Assembly (NCBI RefSeq): GCF_000428745.1
Contig: NZ_KE386795.1
Span: forward strand, 146,692-210,691
Source of the DNA: Veillonella magna DSM 19857
GTDB lineage: Bacteria; Bacillota; Negativicutes; Veillonellales; Veillonellaceae
Reading direction: 5' to 3'
Length of the DNA stretch: 64,000 nucleotides
In this document: positions 26,530 to 35,178 of the stretch, in pieces
Layout: every line of letters starts with the position of its first letter
Numbering within the stretch: position 1 is the stretch's first letter
Position numbers and translations under genes: made by a program
Notes under the pieces: generated by a model
The model's input: the letters and a program-made list of their open reading frames with translations, nothing else
What the model was told of the DNA's origin: nothing
Databases searched by the model: none

Positions 26530-27498
26530 ATGAAAAAATCCTTTATTATTACAATAGACACGGAAGGAGATAATTTATGGAAATGGAAAGCAGGGGATGT
26601 TGTTAGAACCGAAAATGTTAAATATCTTACTCGATTCCAAATGTTAGCAAATACTTATGGATTTAAGCCTGTATGGCTGAGTAATTATGAAATGATAGCT
26701 GATGACGCATATATAGAATTTGCAAAGGCTATTACGAAAGATAACTCGGGAGAAATAGGTATGCATTTACATGCCTGGAATTCTCCGCCGTTATATGATT
26801 TGCCGGTGGCTCAGAACGGAGCGCCTTATTTAATAGAGTATCCGGAAGAAGTCATGGAAGAAAAAATTTCTTATATGACGAATTTTATTACTAAGAGAGT
26901 AGGTATTCAGCCTGTCTCACATCGTGCCGGACGATGGGCTATGAATGATACATATTTCTCTTTGTTAAAAAAATATGGGTATAAGGTAGATTGTTCTGTT
27001 ACTCCCCACATTGATTGGCGTACTAGTTTAGGACAAACGCAGGGGGCAAAAGGTACTGACTATAGACACTATCCTGAAGAACCGTATTATATAGACGAGG
27101 ATAAGGACCTCTTGGAAGTACCGGTAACAGTGAGAAGAGGTAAAAAATTTTACTTACCTAAAAGACTAACACCAAGGTCGATAGCTGGAACCGTATGGAG
27201 AAGGATTAAAGGTCAGTCCCTATGGATACGACCTAATGGATATAATTTCCATCAAATGAAAGATGTAATAGATACGGTTGTACAATCAAAAAGCGATTAT
27301 GCAATGTTTATGATACATTCTTCTGAATTGATGCCAGGAGGAAGCCCCACGTTCCCTAATGAACAATCCATAGAACAATTGTATAATGATTTAGAAAAAT
27401 TATTTGATTATGTAAGCCAATTTTTTGACGGCAGAACATTAGCAGAGTATACGAAAACAAAGTTTCGTGCAGATGGACTTATGCATGAGCAAAAATAA
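26530..27498 (+). CDS. Polysaccharide deacetylase-like (NodB fold) protein
   Basis: A 322-residue protein with the three NodB-type motifs in order: ITIDTEGD near the start, EIGMHLHAW near residue 79 (HxH metal pair), and VSHRAGRWAM near 136. A late FMIHSSELMPGG provides a further His. The family includes WbmS-like enzymes of O-antigen clusters that remove acyl groups from sugars. It has no signal peptide, so it probably works on a cytoplasmic lipid-linked or nucleotide sugar. It lies between a GT4 and the flippase gene. Confidence 0.8.
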   Translation: MKKSFIITIDTEGDNLWKWKAGDVVRTENVKYLTRFQMLANTYGFKPVWLSNYEMIADDAYIEFAKAITKDNSGEIGMHLHAWNSPPLYDLPVAQNGAPYLIEYPEEVMEEKISYMTNFITKRVGIQPVSHRAGRWAMNDTYFSLLKKYGYKVDCSVTPHIDWRTSLGQTQGAKGTDYRHYPEEPYYIDEDKDLLEVPVTVRRGKKFYLPKRLTPRSIAGTVWRRIKGQSLWIRPNGYNFHQMKDVIDTVVQSKSDYAMFMIHSSELMPGGSPTFPNEQSIEQLYNDLEKLFDYVSQFFDGRTLAEYTKTKFRADGLMHEQK

Positions 27499-27521
27499 AA
27501 TGGATTGTAGGATCAATTATT

Positions 27522-28961
27522 ATGAAGAATAGTTTAGCTAGTAAAGTTCTGGATGGTCTTATATGGTCATTTTTTGAACGATTTTCATCACAAGTTGTAT
27601 CGGTAATTGTTGCGATTGTTTTAGCAAGGCTACTTGAACCTCGATACTATGGAGTTATAGCCATGGTGACAGTATTTATTACGCTAGGTGATATTCTTGC
27701 TAATTCGGGGTTTGGTAGGGCTGTTGTGCAAAAGAAAAATGCTAGTAAGGAAGATTATGATAATGCATTTTTTCTTAGTATATTAATTTCTTCAACTGTA
27801 TATGTTATTTTGTTTATTTCTGCTCCCTATATTGCAGAATTTTATGGAATAGAAGAGCTAAGTATGATTGTTAGAGTGATGGCATTAAGGGTTCCTATTT
27901 CGTCATTTTACTCTATTCAACAAGCATATATACAAAAAGCGATGCTTTTTAGAAATTTTTTTCTTGCTTCACTAAGTGCGGCTATAGGCTCGGGAGTTAT
28001 TGGAATTACATTAGCGCTATTGGGATATGGAATATGGGCGTTAGTTGCTCAGGCCCTTTCAAATAGCATATTATCTACATTAGTCCTATTTTATATTTCA
28101 AAATGGCGCCCTAGTTGGAAGGTGAGGAGAGAAGGGCTTAGAGATATATTTTCTTTTGGTAGTAAATTGATTGAATCTGAGATTATAGCGAATGCTATGA
28201 CAACGATTAGAACCATGATAATGGCTAAGATGTACACGCCAAGCGATTTAGCATATTATGATCAAGGCCAAAGATATACAGGAATAGTTGTTGGAAATCT
28301 TAGTACGGCAATTAATAGAGTGATGTTACCGGTGTATTCTTCAATGCAGGATGACATTACTTTATTGAGAGATAAAGTAAGAACATCTATTCGGGTTGGT
28401 ATTTTTTTTATGGCACCGATGATGCTAGGTCTATTCGCAGTAGCAGATAATTTAATAGTAACCTTGTTGACAGAAAAATGGATAATGGCGACTCCGTATT
28501 TACAGATATTTTCGTTGTATTATTTGACAAGACCATTTGAGTCTATAGCCAATCAAGCGCTGATTGCGAGAGGACATGTAAAAAGCTCGTTCTATGTTAT
28601 GGTGTTAATTAATGTTATTTCTTTTGTATCAATGATGATTGTTATGATTTTATCATTAGACGTGCTTGCCTTTGCTAAGAGTATTTTGATAGGTACTATA
28701 GTCAGTGTATTGTCTTTTTCCTATTGCATGAAGCGATATCTTAGGTATAAGTTTTTAGATCAACTAAAGGATATCGGATCATCTATTATGATAGCTGCTG
28801 TTATGAGTAGTGTTACTAGCTTAGTTGGACATGTATTTGTTAGTTCCTTGCTTAATTTAGTGGTGCAAGTTGTAGTTGGAATTATTATTTATATTGGAAT
28901 TGCATTTTGTTTTAAATTATCTGCTATGACTTATTTGGTGAAAAAACTTAAAAGTAGATAA
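27522..28961 (+). CDS. wzx: Wzx-type polysaccharide flippase
   Basis: A 479-residue membrane protein with about 12-14 helices, of the MOP/WzxC group. VLDGLIWSFFERFSSQVVS at the N-terminus, LARLLEPRYYGVIAMV and SDLAYYDQGQRYTGI are characteristic. It should move the undecaprenyl-linked repeat unit across the inner membrane, for Wzy to polymerise. The locus has one Wzx and one Wzy, as expected of a Wzy-dependent pathway. Confidence 0.93.
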   Translation: MKNSLASKVLDGLIWSFFERFSSQVVSVIVAIVLARLLEPRYYGVIAMVTVFITLGDILANSGFGRAVVQKKNASKEDYDNAFFLSILISSTVYVILFISAPYIAEFYGIEELSMIVRVMALRVPISSFYSIQQAYIQKAMLFRNFFLASLSAAIGSGVIGITLALLGYGIWALVAQALSNSILSTLVLFYISKWRPSWKVRREGLRDIFSFGSKLIESEIIANAMTTIRTMIMAKMYTPSDLAYYDQGQRYTGIVVGNLSTAINRVMLPVYSSMQDDITLLRDKVRTSIRVGIFFMAPMMLGLFAVADNLIVTLLTEKWIMATPYLQIFSLYYLTRPFESIANQALIARGHVKSSFYVMVLINVISFVSMMIVMILSLDVLAFAKSILIGTIVSVLSFSYCMKRYLRYKFLDQLKDIGSSIMIAAVMSSVTSLVGHVFVSSLLNLVVQVVVGIIIYIGIAFCFKLSAMTYLVKKLKSR

Positions 28962-29001
28962 AGTATTTTATTAGATAACTATGAATTGGAGATGTCAGCA
29001 T

Positions 29002-30201
29002 ATGGTCGAATATAAAGTGTTGGTTATTGGAGGAGATCATCATAATACGTTAGCAGTGATACGGTACTTAGGTAGAGGAAATATACCCTTTAAGGTCCTA
29101 GTACATGGTGATTATTCCTCAATAGGAGATATTCACATTGCCGCTTCAAAGTATATTAAGCCTGATATGATTGCATTTTGTCCGGATGATGAGACTATAT
29201 TGGAACAGCGTATTTATGACTACAGCACTATGTTCAGGGGAAGATGGGTGCTTATACCGTGTTCTGACTTTTCTGCTTATGTTATTGATAAGAGTGATAT
29301 ACTCTCTTCTCAAAATTTCATCCTCCCAGGATTTAAGGACCGTAAAGGGCAAGTGGCCTTTATGATGGATAAATACCAACAAAAAGTATGGGCTGATAAA
29401 AATAATATTCCCATGGCAAAAACGTGGAGTATAGGTATTGAAGCAGGACACTTTACAATACCTGCTGATATTATTTATCCTTGTATTGTAAAACCGGAAG
29501 TATCGGCGTTAGGGAAAAAGTCAGATATTGTTATTTGTAAGGATAAAATACTATTAAGCGCAGCTCTGGTTGAGCTTGCAGACAAGGGCTATAAACATTT
29601 GCTTATTCAACAATTCTTAATAAAAAAATATGAAGAGTGTGCTTATGGCTGTTTGGTTGAGCAATCACCACGTATTTGTGGTGGAATGATAAAAAAATTA
29701 AGAGAGTATCCTGTAAAGGGGGGGAGTACAACATATGCAGGTTTTGAAAGTAAAGACTGTTTTTTACGTTCGCTTGCTTATAAAGTGTTAGAAAAATTAT
29801 GGGAGCAAGGCTATCGAGGTATGTACGATATTGATTTGCTTGTGTGCGAAGATCAAGTGTATTTAAATGAGATTAATTTTCGGACTAGTGGAAATGGATA
29901 TGGGATGATGGCAGCTGGAGTAAATTTTCCTCTTATCTATTTTATGGATGTAACTAATAAAAGATTATCTCGCGCCTTGAAAACAAGAGTGGATTCTAAA
30001 GTTTTCTTTATGGATGAATTAAGTGATATCAGGCACGTAAAAGAGGGGCGAATATCTTTAATTAACTGGGGGGCTTATATTATGAAAGCAGGTGCTTTCG
30101 CTAAATGGAGTCGTGATGATATAAGCGGAAGCTTAGCTTGGTATAAACCATATGTGAAGCGAGTTTTTGAAAAAATAGTAGATAAATGTAGAAGAAAATA
30201 G
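29002..30201 (+). CDS. ATP-grasp ligase of the capsule locus
   Basis: A 399-residue ATP-grasp enzyme. VLVIGGDHHNTLAVIRYLGR opens the pre-ATP Rossmann-like domain. YPCIVKPEVSALGKKSD forms the ATP-grasp core with its lysine, and YRGMYDIDLL then VYLNEINFRTSGN holds the metal-binding Glu and Asn. It resembles the D-aspartate ligase/carbamoyl-phosphate synthase type. In a polysaccharide locus it may attach an amino acid or other carboxylate to a sugar amine by an amide bond; the substrate is unknown. ATG 29002 is chosen because GGAG is well spaced; an earlier ATG at 28981 lacks one. Confidence 0.8.
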   Translation: MVEYKVLVIGGDHHNTLAVIRYLGRGNIPFKVLVHGDYSSIGDIHIAASKYIKPDMIAFCPDDETILEQRIYDYSTMFRGRWVLIPCSDFSAYVIDKSDILSSQNFILPGFKDRKGQVAFMMDKYQQKVWADKNNIPMAKTWSIGIEAGHFTIPADIIYPCIVKPEVSALGKKSDIVICKDKILLSAALVELADKGYKHLLIQQFLIKKYEECAYGCLVEQSPRICGGMIKKLREYPVKGGSTTYAGFESKDCFLRSLAYKVLEKLWEQGYRGMYDIDLLVCEDQVYLNEINFRTSGNGYGMMAAGVNFPLIYFMDVTNKRLSRALKTRVDSKVFFMDELSDIRHVKEGRISLINWGAYIMKAGAFAKWSRDDISGSLAWYKPYVKRVFEKIVDKCRRK

Positions 30202-30234
30202 AATTAGCCTATATATTGATGGGAGATATAATGA

Positions 30235-31290
30235 ATGAAACTTATTCGAAATTATTCCATAGATATGTTTAAGTTTATTTTTTCGCTTTTGGTTATTATG
30301 ATTCATATTCATGTTTGGGGAAACCGTGAAAATAGTATTGATTTTTAGCTTACTAATTTAGTACCGCGCTTGGCCGTACCTTTCTTTTTCATGTGTACAG
30401 GATACTTTTTATGGGAAAAATACAAGGCTGAGACACTTAACATAAAACGTTATTTAATAAAAATTATAAGGTTATATACAATATGGTGTATTATCTATTC
30501 ACCTATTGTTTTTAGGGATTTATATCATAATGTTGATTCGTTGTCAGGCCTTGTAAAATATATTGTCCATATAGCACACTATTTTATTGTGGTAGGATTT
30601 TATCACCATCTATGGTATTTAAATGCAGTTATATGGAGTGTAGGAATAGTATTTTACTTAGTTTATCATGGAATAGCTTTTAAAAAGATATTCTTCATAT
30701 CGATTATTTTGTATTGTGCTGGGTTATTAGGAGAAAGCTGGGGAGGGCTGGCGGAAATATGTGAACAGATTGTACCTAGTTTACATATATTGTTTGTTTT
30801 TACTGGTAAAATTTTTGTAACTGCTAGGAATGGTTTGTCTGAGGGGATGCTATTTATTTGTTTAGGGATCTTAGTGTCGATTAAGGGAAAGGCGCATAGC
30901 TTGCCATTATCAGTAATGGGAGGAATAATATGTTTAGCTTTACAAGCTATAGAATTATATTATGTAAAGTCCAATGATATGGCAATTCACTATGACACTT
31001 TTATTATGCTACCGTTTACGGCATATTTTCTTTTTCAAACAGTATTAGCTCTATCTACAGACTACCATAGAGTCTTTCCGTATTTAGGGCCAGCGAGTAC
31101 ATTGATTTATTTAGTACATCCATGGGTTATCATTCTTCTAATGTTTAGTGATAAGTTGCTACATACGCATTTTATGGACTTTATAAGCCCCTTTATTATT
31201 GTTCTTATTATAACGTTAATTATCTCCTGGGGAATATTAAGATTGAGTAATATATCTAAATTTTCTTGGTTGAGAAAATTATATTCATAA
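30235..31290 (+). pseudogene. Acyltransferase 3 family gene broken by an amber codon
   Basis: From ATG 30235 (GGGAG ahead) the frame reads a typical membrane acyltransferase start, IDMFKFIFSLLVIMIHIHVW. It then meets TAG at 30346-30348 after codon 37. Without any frame change it continues through VPRLAVPFFFMCTGYFLWEK and about nine further membrane helices to the stop at 31290, ending as members of this family do. The full frame would be 351 codons. Acyltransferase 3 enzymes O-acetylate sugars at the membrane; the lost product would have decorated this capsule. Internal starts near 30370 would lack the first helix and its catalytic His. Confidence 0.88.
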
Positions 31291-31327
31291 TGCTCAGAAA
31301 GATTGGGAGAGTACTGATGCATCTAAC

Positions 31328-31360
31328 AAAAGGACATGTGACGAATCACATGTCCTTTTT
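31328..31360 (+). terminator. Terminator of the polysaccharide operon
   Basis: AAAAGGACATGTG and CACATGTCCTTTT make a perfect 13-bp stem with a 6-base loop, with a T-run. It closes the long + strand operon that begins at 12224. Confidence 0.93.
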
Positions 31361-31432
31361 AGCATATTAATATGGATACAATTTTATTTGTATACAGATT
31401 TTAATTACCAATACGCTGTTATGGGCTAGAGT

Positions 31433-31517
31433 ATAAATAATATACATCTATAAATGATATACATCTGTGAATGATATGCATCTACACATGATATAGATCT
31501 AGAAATGACAGATATCA
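31433..31517. repeat. 17-bp tandem repeats
   Basis: Units of the form ATAAATGATATACATCT start at 31433, 31450, 31467 and 31484, followed by a degenerate fifth. It is a third intergenic minisatellite of the window, here just after the capsule terminator. Confidence 0.88.
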
Positions 31518-31594
31518 AAAATTAAAATCCCGTGTGTACCTTCATGCTATAATAAAAATATAATTTCATGGTCCTAAAAAGGGAGGGGATAGGC

Positions 31595-31795
31595 ATGAAA
31601 ATACTTCGCCGCATCGGCAAACTCGTACTTAATGCATTTCTTTTCCTATTTATGCTATTTATAGTAATTATTAGTAATCCTCTTATGACTCTGCTTTTAC
31701 TTATTTCTATCCCAATTGCTTTAATTTTTACTTGGATTCTTGCGCTTTTTATTCTTCAAGTATTTACTGATAATCCAAGTACGACGGGAGTGTAA
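31595..31795 (+). CDS. Small two-helix membrane protein
   Basis: Sixty-six residues from ATG 31595, which has GGGAGGGG ahead. After a basic start (KILRRIGK) it is almost wholly hydrophobic (two segments, about 10-27 and 30-55), ending in a short polar tail. An extended -10, TGCTATAAT, lies at about 31548-31556. I do not recognise a family. It is a single gene between the capsule terminator and an insertion-sequence remnant. Confidence 0.55.
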   Translation: MKILRRIGKLVLNAFLFLFMLFIVIISNPLMTLLLLISIPIALIFTWILALFILQVFTDNPSTTGV

Positions 31796-31800
31796 AATAG

Positions 31801-32689
31801 TTTGTGTAAACAGGTTATTATACTAGTTTCAATTATTCCCCTCATAATTGGGCAAACACATAGCAAGAATGATACTCATGACAAAACGTAAAAAAACTAT
31901 ACCCACTCCCGGAGAGCAAATTGCGCAGCAGATTCTTGATAACTATGACCTTAAAGATACTCAAGATATACAAGATGCTCTGAAGCAGATTTTTGGCCCT
32001 ATCTTTGAAGCAGTATTGAAAGGCGAAATGCAAAATCATCTTGGTTATGAAAAGAATGGGCATACAGGAGAGTCTACGAATACTCGCAATGGATATTCAA
32101 AGAAAACATTGAAAACATCACTGGGAGAAGTCCCTATCTCTGTCCCAAGAGTCCGTCAGGGGCAATTTGAGCTTCAAATAGTAAAGAAGTATCAGCGTAA
32201 TGTATCCTCGATTGAAGGCAAAGTGCTGGCCATGTATGCACGCGGGATGAGCCAGCGTGACATTGCTGCTACCATTGAAGATATGTATGGATTCCAGCTC
32301 TCTCATGAACAAATTTCGAATATTACCGACTGCGTTATGGAAGAAGTAGACCGCTGGCGTACATCCTAGTGCCATCGCTGTTTGGGAAAACAATTTCCAA
32401 CACGTAGAACAGTTCTTTATGTATGGCAGTGCAGTACGAAAGGCAATGTACACGACCAACGCCATTGAAAGCGTAAATGCCAGTTTTCGCAAAGTCACGA
32501 AGAAAGGTTCCTTCCCTAACGAGGATGCTATTTTAAAAATTTTCTATCTTCGTATTTAGGAACTCTATAAGAAATGGACTTCACATCATCTGGCGAACTG
32601 GGCAATAATCCGTAACCAGATGCTTATTGATGAGCGGCTGGGACCTTTGATGGAAAAGTATGACAAAGATTTTTAAGAGTTTACACAAA
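31801..32689 (+). mobile_element. IS256-family remnant with both ends
   Basis: Inverted ends TTTGTGTAAAC (31801-31811) and GTTTACACAAA (32679-32689) enclose a broken transposase gene. The element is about 890 bp, whereas complete IS256 members are about 1.3-1.5 kb; the missing part is the catalytic middle of the transposase. It marks the left edge of the defence island. Confidence 0.85.
31878..32676 (+). pseudogene. IS256 transposase, internally deleted
   Basis: The N-terminal 164 codons from ATG 31878 are intact and typical (MTKRKKTIPTPGEQIAQQ, then NGYSKKTLKTSLGEVPISVP and GMSQRDIAATIEDMYG). Around 32369 the reading jumps to another frame, where the C-terminal part begins AIAVWENNFQHVEQFF and continues with MYTTNAIESVNASFRKV, then ends DERLGPLMEKYDKDF. 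Most of the DDE core is missing, and a TAG at 32557 interrupts the C-terminal part. It cannot make active transposase but its ends could be moved by a related one. Confidence 0.9.
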
Positions 32690-32829
32690 ATATTTGACAT
32701 GCCCGTATTTTAATATAGTGGCTTATATAAAAGTGAATTTTAAGATGTAGGTCAAAAAGAGAATACAGGGGAAGCGAGGAGTAGCCTGTGATTGGCTTAG
32801 CTACTTTTCTTGTATAGGAGGAAAGCCCA

Positions 32830-33090
32830 ATGGACAAAATTGCTCAATACAGATTTGAAGCGAATAGATTTTCTGCTATTGAAGTGTTAGCCGAATTATA
32901 TAATCAATGCTATGCTCATATTGGAATGTCTACGCTTGATGATATGACGAAGAAAAAATATTTGGATTATATATTGGACAGACAGCAAGAGTTGGCTGTC
33001 GAAAAAATTAAGACACCTGATGATATCCACAAACAGAAAGAAAAGTTTAAAAGATTCAAAGAAAAATTAGCTTACGATGGAGTAGGCTAA
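32830..33090 (+). CDS. Hypothetical 86-residue charged protein
   Basis: Start ATG behind AGGAGGAAA. The protein is helical and charged (FEANRFSAIEVLAELYNQCY, then KQKEKFKRFKEKLAY), without membrane segments or known motifs. A hairpin (GTAGC/GCTAC) lies in the leader at about 32777-32801. It sits between two insertion-sequence remnants and may be cargo of the island. I do not recognise the family. Confidence 0.5.
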   Translation: MDKIAQYRFEANRFSAIEVLAELYNQCYAHIGMSTLDDMTKKKYLDYILDRQQELAVEKIKTPDDIHKQKEKFKRFKEKLAYDGVG

Positions 33091-33110
33091 GACACGCAAC
33101 AGTTAAAGAA

Positions 33111-33156
33111 TATGTTATAATCAATACAGTCCATAGTGTTATCTCGTGTGTAGGAT
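33111..33156 (-). mobile_element. Fragment of an IS30-type element
   Basis: About 45 bases closely match the transposase start region of the IS30 remnant at 38914-38960, including CAGTCCATAGTG and CTCGTGTGT. Nothing else of the element is present, so it is a scar of an older insertion or rearrangement. Confidence 0.6.
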
Positions 33157-33189
33157 TTTGATCGTGATACGATGGTACAAATGATACGA

Positions 33190-33261
33190 TAAGAATGTAG
33201 GAAAATGGCAACTTAAGAATGTAGGTTTTTGGTCATGTAAGAATGTCGAGTTTAATAATAT
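33190..33261. repeat. Three iteron-like repeats spaced 24 bp
   Basis: TAAGAATGTAGG or TAAGAATGTCGA starts at 33190, 33214 and 33238, each exactly 24 bases apart, 27 bases before the following nuclease-like gene. A similar TAAGATGTAGG lies at about 32739. They could be the repeated end of an IS21-like element or binding sites for a regulator. Confidence 0.65.
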
Positions 33262-33287
33262 CATTACGTACCTAAGGAGGTGTGAAG

Positions 33288-33950
33288 ATGAGTGAAAAGG
33301 ATCACGATAATTATCGTGATGAACATTATGATAAATTGCTATGCCTTTTCACGGCTGCAGAAGCAAGGTTTTCTCTATTAGATTGGAAATTAATAGAGCA
33401 AGGTCTTGCAGAACGCACTCTTTGCGGAGCGCTCATGAATAGACTTAATGAGATAATTTGCTTTGATGGTCACGCATATAATCTTGCTCCGGAGACAGTA
33501 GCCGATGTGGAGTATAATCGACTCTGTAAGAGCAAATTGGACGGGGATAATAAAAAACGAATTATAGTTGAGAGAAAAGAAAATCGTAGAAAACATAAGG
33601 GATATATTTTTACAGATATTATTGTACACAAAAGAAAGAGTACATGTAATGAAATTGCCATAGAGGTGAAAAAAATTGGCAATTTTGACTACATAACTAG
33701 GAGAGAAAAGAAAGGGATACATTCTGACGGGACTCGCCTTAAAAATTTAACTTCTCAGGATGGGAACTATAAATATAAAATGGGAATTCTTTGTATATTC
33801 CATCCATGGGATATACAATCAAATAGTTTTGGGATAACTCATGAATTTTATAAGGATGGGAAGTTTGTGGATAAGGAAGTAGTGATATATAAAGTTAAGA
33901 AAGAGAGGGAGAGTACGAAGGCTGAAGGAATTTACGAGTTAATGTTGTAG
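33288..33950 (+). CDS. PD-(D/E)XK nuclease-like protein
   Basis: A 220-residue protein behind AAGGAGGTG. FTDIIVHKRKS (Asp110) followed by NEIAIEVKKI (E126-V-K128) fits the core of PD-(D/E)XK endonucleases, and a long helical N-terminus precedes it. The C-terminal half has basic stretches. I do not recognise a named family. It stands alone, with three 24-bp iterons upstream and a strong terminator downstream, inside a region dense in anti-phage genes. Hence a nuclease effector or an element-borne function is possible but unproven. Confidence 0.6.
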   Translation: MSEKDHDNYRDEHYDKLLCLFTAAEARFSLLDWKLIEQGLAERTLCGALMNRLNEIICFDGHAYNLAPETVADVEYNRLCKSKLDGDNKKRIIVERKENRRKHKGYIFTDIIVHKRKSTCNEIAIEVKKIGNFDYITRREKKGIHSDGTRLKNLTSQDGNYKYKMGILCIFHPWDIQSNSFGITHEFYKDGKFVDKEVVIYKVKKERESTKAEGIYELML

Positions 33951-33984
33951 AGAGATATGTAAGTTAGGTTGCTATAAAAAATAT

Positions 33985-34047
33985 AAGCTGCCAAAGCTAA
34001 GTAATCAGGTCTATAGGTTGATTGCTTGGTTATGGCAGCTTATTTTT
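33985..34047 (+). terminator. Large stem-loop terminator
   Basis: AAGCTGCCA (33985-33993) pairs with TGGCAGCTT (34033-34041). An inner AAGTAATCA/TTGATTGCTT pairing extends it, and the T-run follows. The rest of the gap up to the next gene (about 230 bases) holds TATAAT-like sequence but nothing else I can name. Confidence 0.8.
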
Positions 34048-34277
34048 GTATGTAGAAAATTCCCGACTGAAAGTGTTCTTGAGTTTAACAAATCATTTGT
34101 AGGGGATATTCGTGCATAATTCAGTGATAGTGTGATATGGTATAATATGAACATAGAATCGATGATAGCTTGATTTGAAATAGTTATGATTAGAAATATA
34201 GATAAGGCGATATAATTTTGCTGAGTGCGAAGTAGTTATTTATTATGAAAGTTAAATACAGAATGGGAGGAAGAAAA

Positions 34278-35123
34278 TTGAATAAGGTTCCTATTGTTGC
34301 AATTATGTATGACTTTGATAAGACACTATGTACAAAAGATATGCAGGAATACGCATTTATCCCTGCATTGGGAATGACAGCAGAGCAGTTTTGGAAAGAG
34401 GCACAAGAACTTACAGATAGGGAAGAGATGGATAGTATCCTAGCGTACATGTTAAAGATGGTTGAAAAAGCAAAGGAGAAAAAGATTCACATACAACGAT
34501 CTACATTACAGAAGATGGGGGAAGATGTAGAATTCTTCGAAGGTGTGGAAAGTTGGTTCGACCGTATTAATAGTTATGCTAGAGAGATTGGAATAAGAGT
34601 AGAACATTACATTGTTTCATCCGGGTTAAAAGAAATTATTGAAGGAACAACGATTGCTAAACAGTTTAAAAAGATTTATGCTTGTGAGTTTCTTTATGAT
34701 TATACAGGGATGATTCAATGGCCAAAGTTTGCTGTTAATTATACAACTAAAACTCAATTTTTATTTCGTATAAATAAAGGTGTACTTACAGTCGATACAA
34801 GAAGTGAAAGAGAATTAAATGCATATAAAGAAGATATGGAGCGTCGGATTCCTTTTTCTAATATGATTTATGTTGGCGATGGACTAACGGATGTCCCTTG
34901 CATGAAATTAGTTAAGGTCAACGGAGGGCAATCTATTGCAGTATACAATCGCGACCAGGGGCGTCAACAAGCGGGAGATTTGATGAAAGCTAATCGTGTA
35001 AATTTTGTAGTACCCGCTGATTATAGTGAAGGTAGTCAAATAGAGGTGGCAGTAAAGGCTATCATGAATAAAGTAAAGGCAGTAGAGGAATTGGCAGAGA
35101 CCACTAAATCAATCGCGGAATGA
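34278..35123 (+). CDS. HAD-family phosphatase
   Basis: A 281-residue HAD hydrolase. MYDFDKTLCTKDMQE gives motif I with the nucleophile Asp (DFDKT), YIVSSGLKEII motif II, and YVGDGLTDVPCMKLV motif IV. The long cap between motifs I and II is helical. It resembles the HAD proteins sometimes encoded beside defence genes. TTG 34278 is the preferred start (GGGAGGA ahead); an in-frame ATG at 34245 has none. It ends 55 bases before gajA on the same strand, so it may be transcribed with Gabija, though it is not one of its known parts. Confidence 0.82.
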   Translation: MNKVPIVAIMYDFDKTLCTKDMQEYAFIPALGMTAEQFWKEAQELTDREEMDSILAYMLKMVEKAKEKKIHIQRSTLQKMGEDVEFFEGVESWFDRINSYAREIGIRVEHYIVSSGLKEIIEGTTIAKQFKKIYACEFLYDYTGMIQWPKFAVNYTTKTQFLFRINKGVLTVDTRSERELNAYKEDMERRIPFSNMIYVGDGLTDVPCMKLVKVNGGQSIAVYNRDQGRQQAGDLMKANRVNFVVPADYSEGSQIEVAVKAIMNKVKAVEELAETTKSIAE

Positions 35124-35178
35124 GGACTATAGATTAAATAATGTTGATGTATTCTTACGATATATGAGGTATAGTTGT

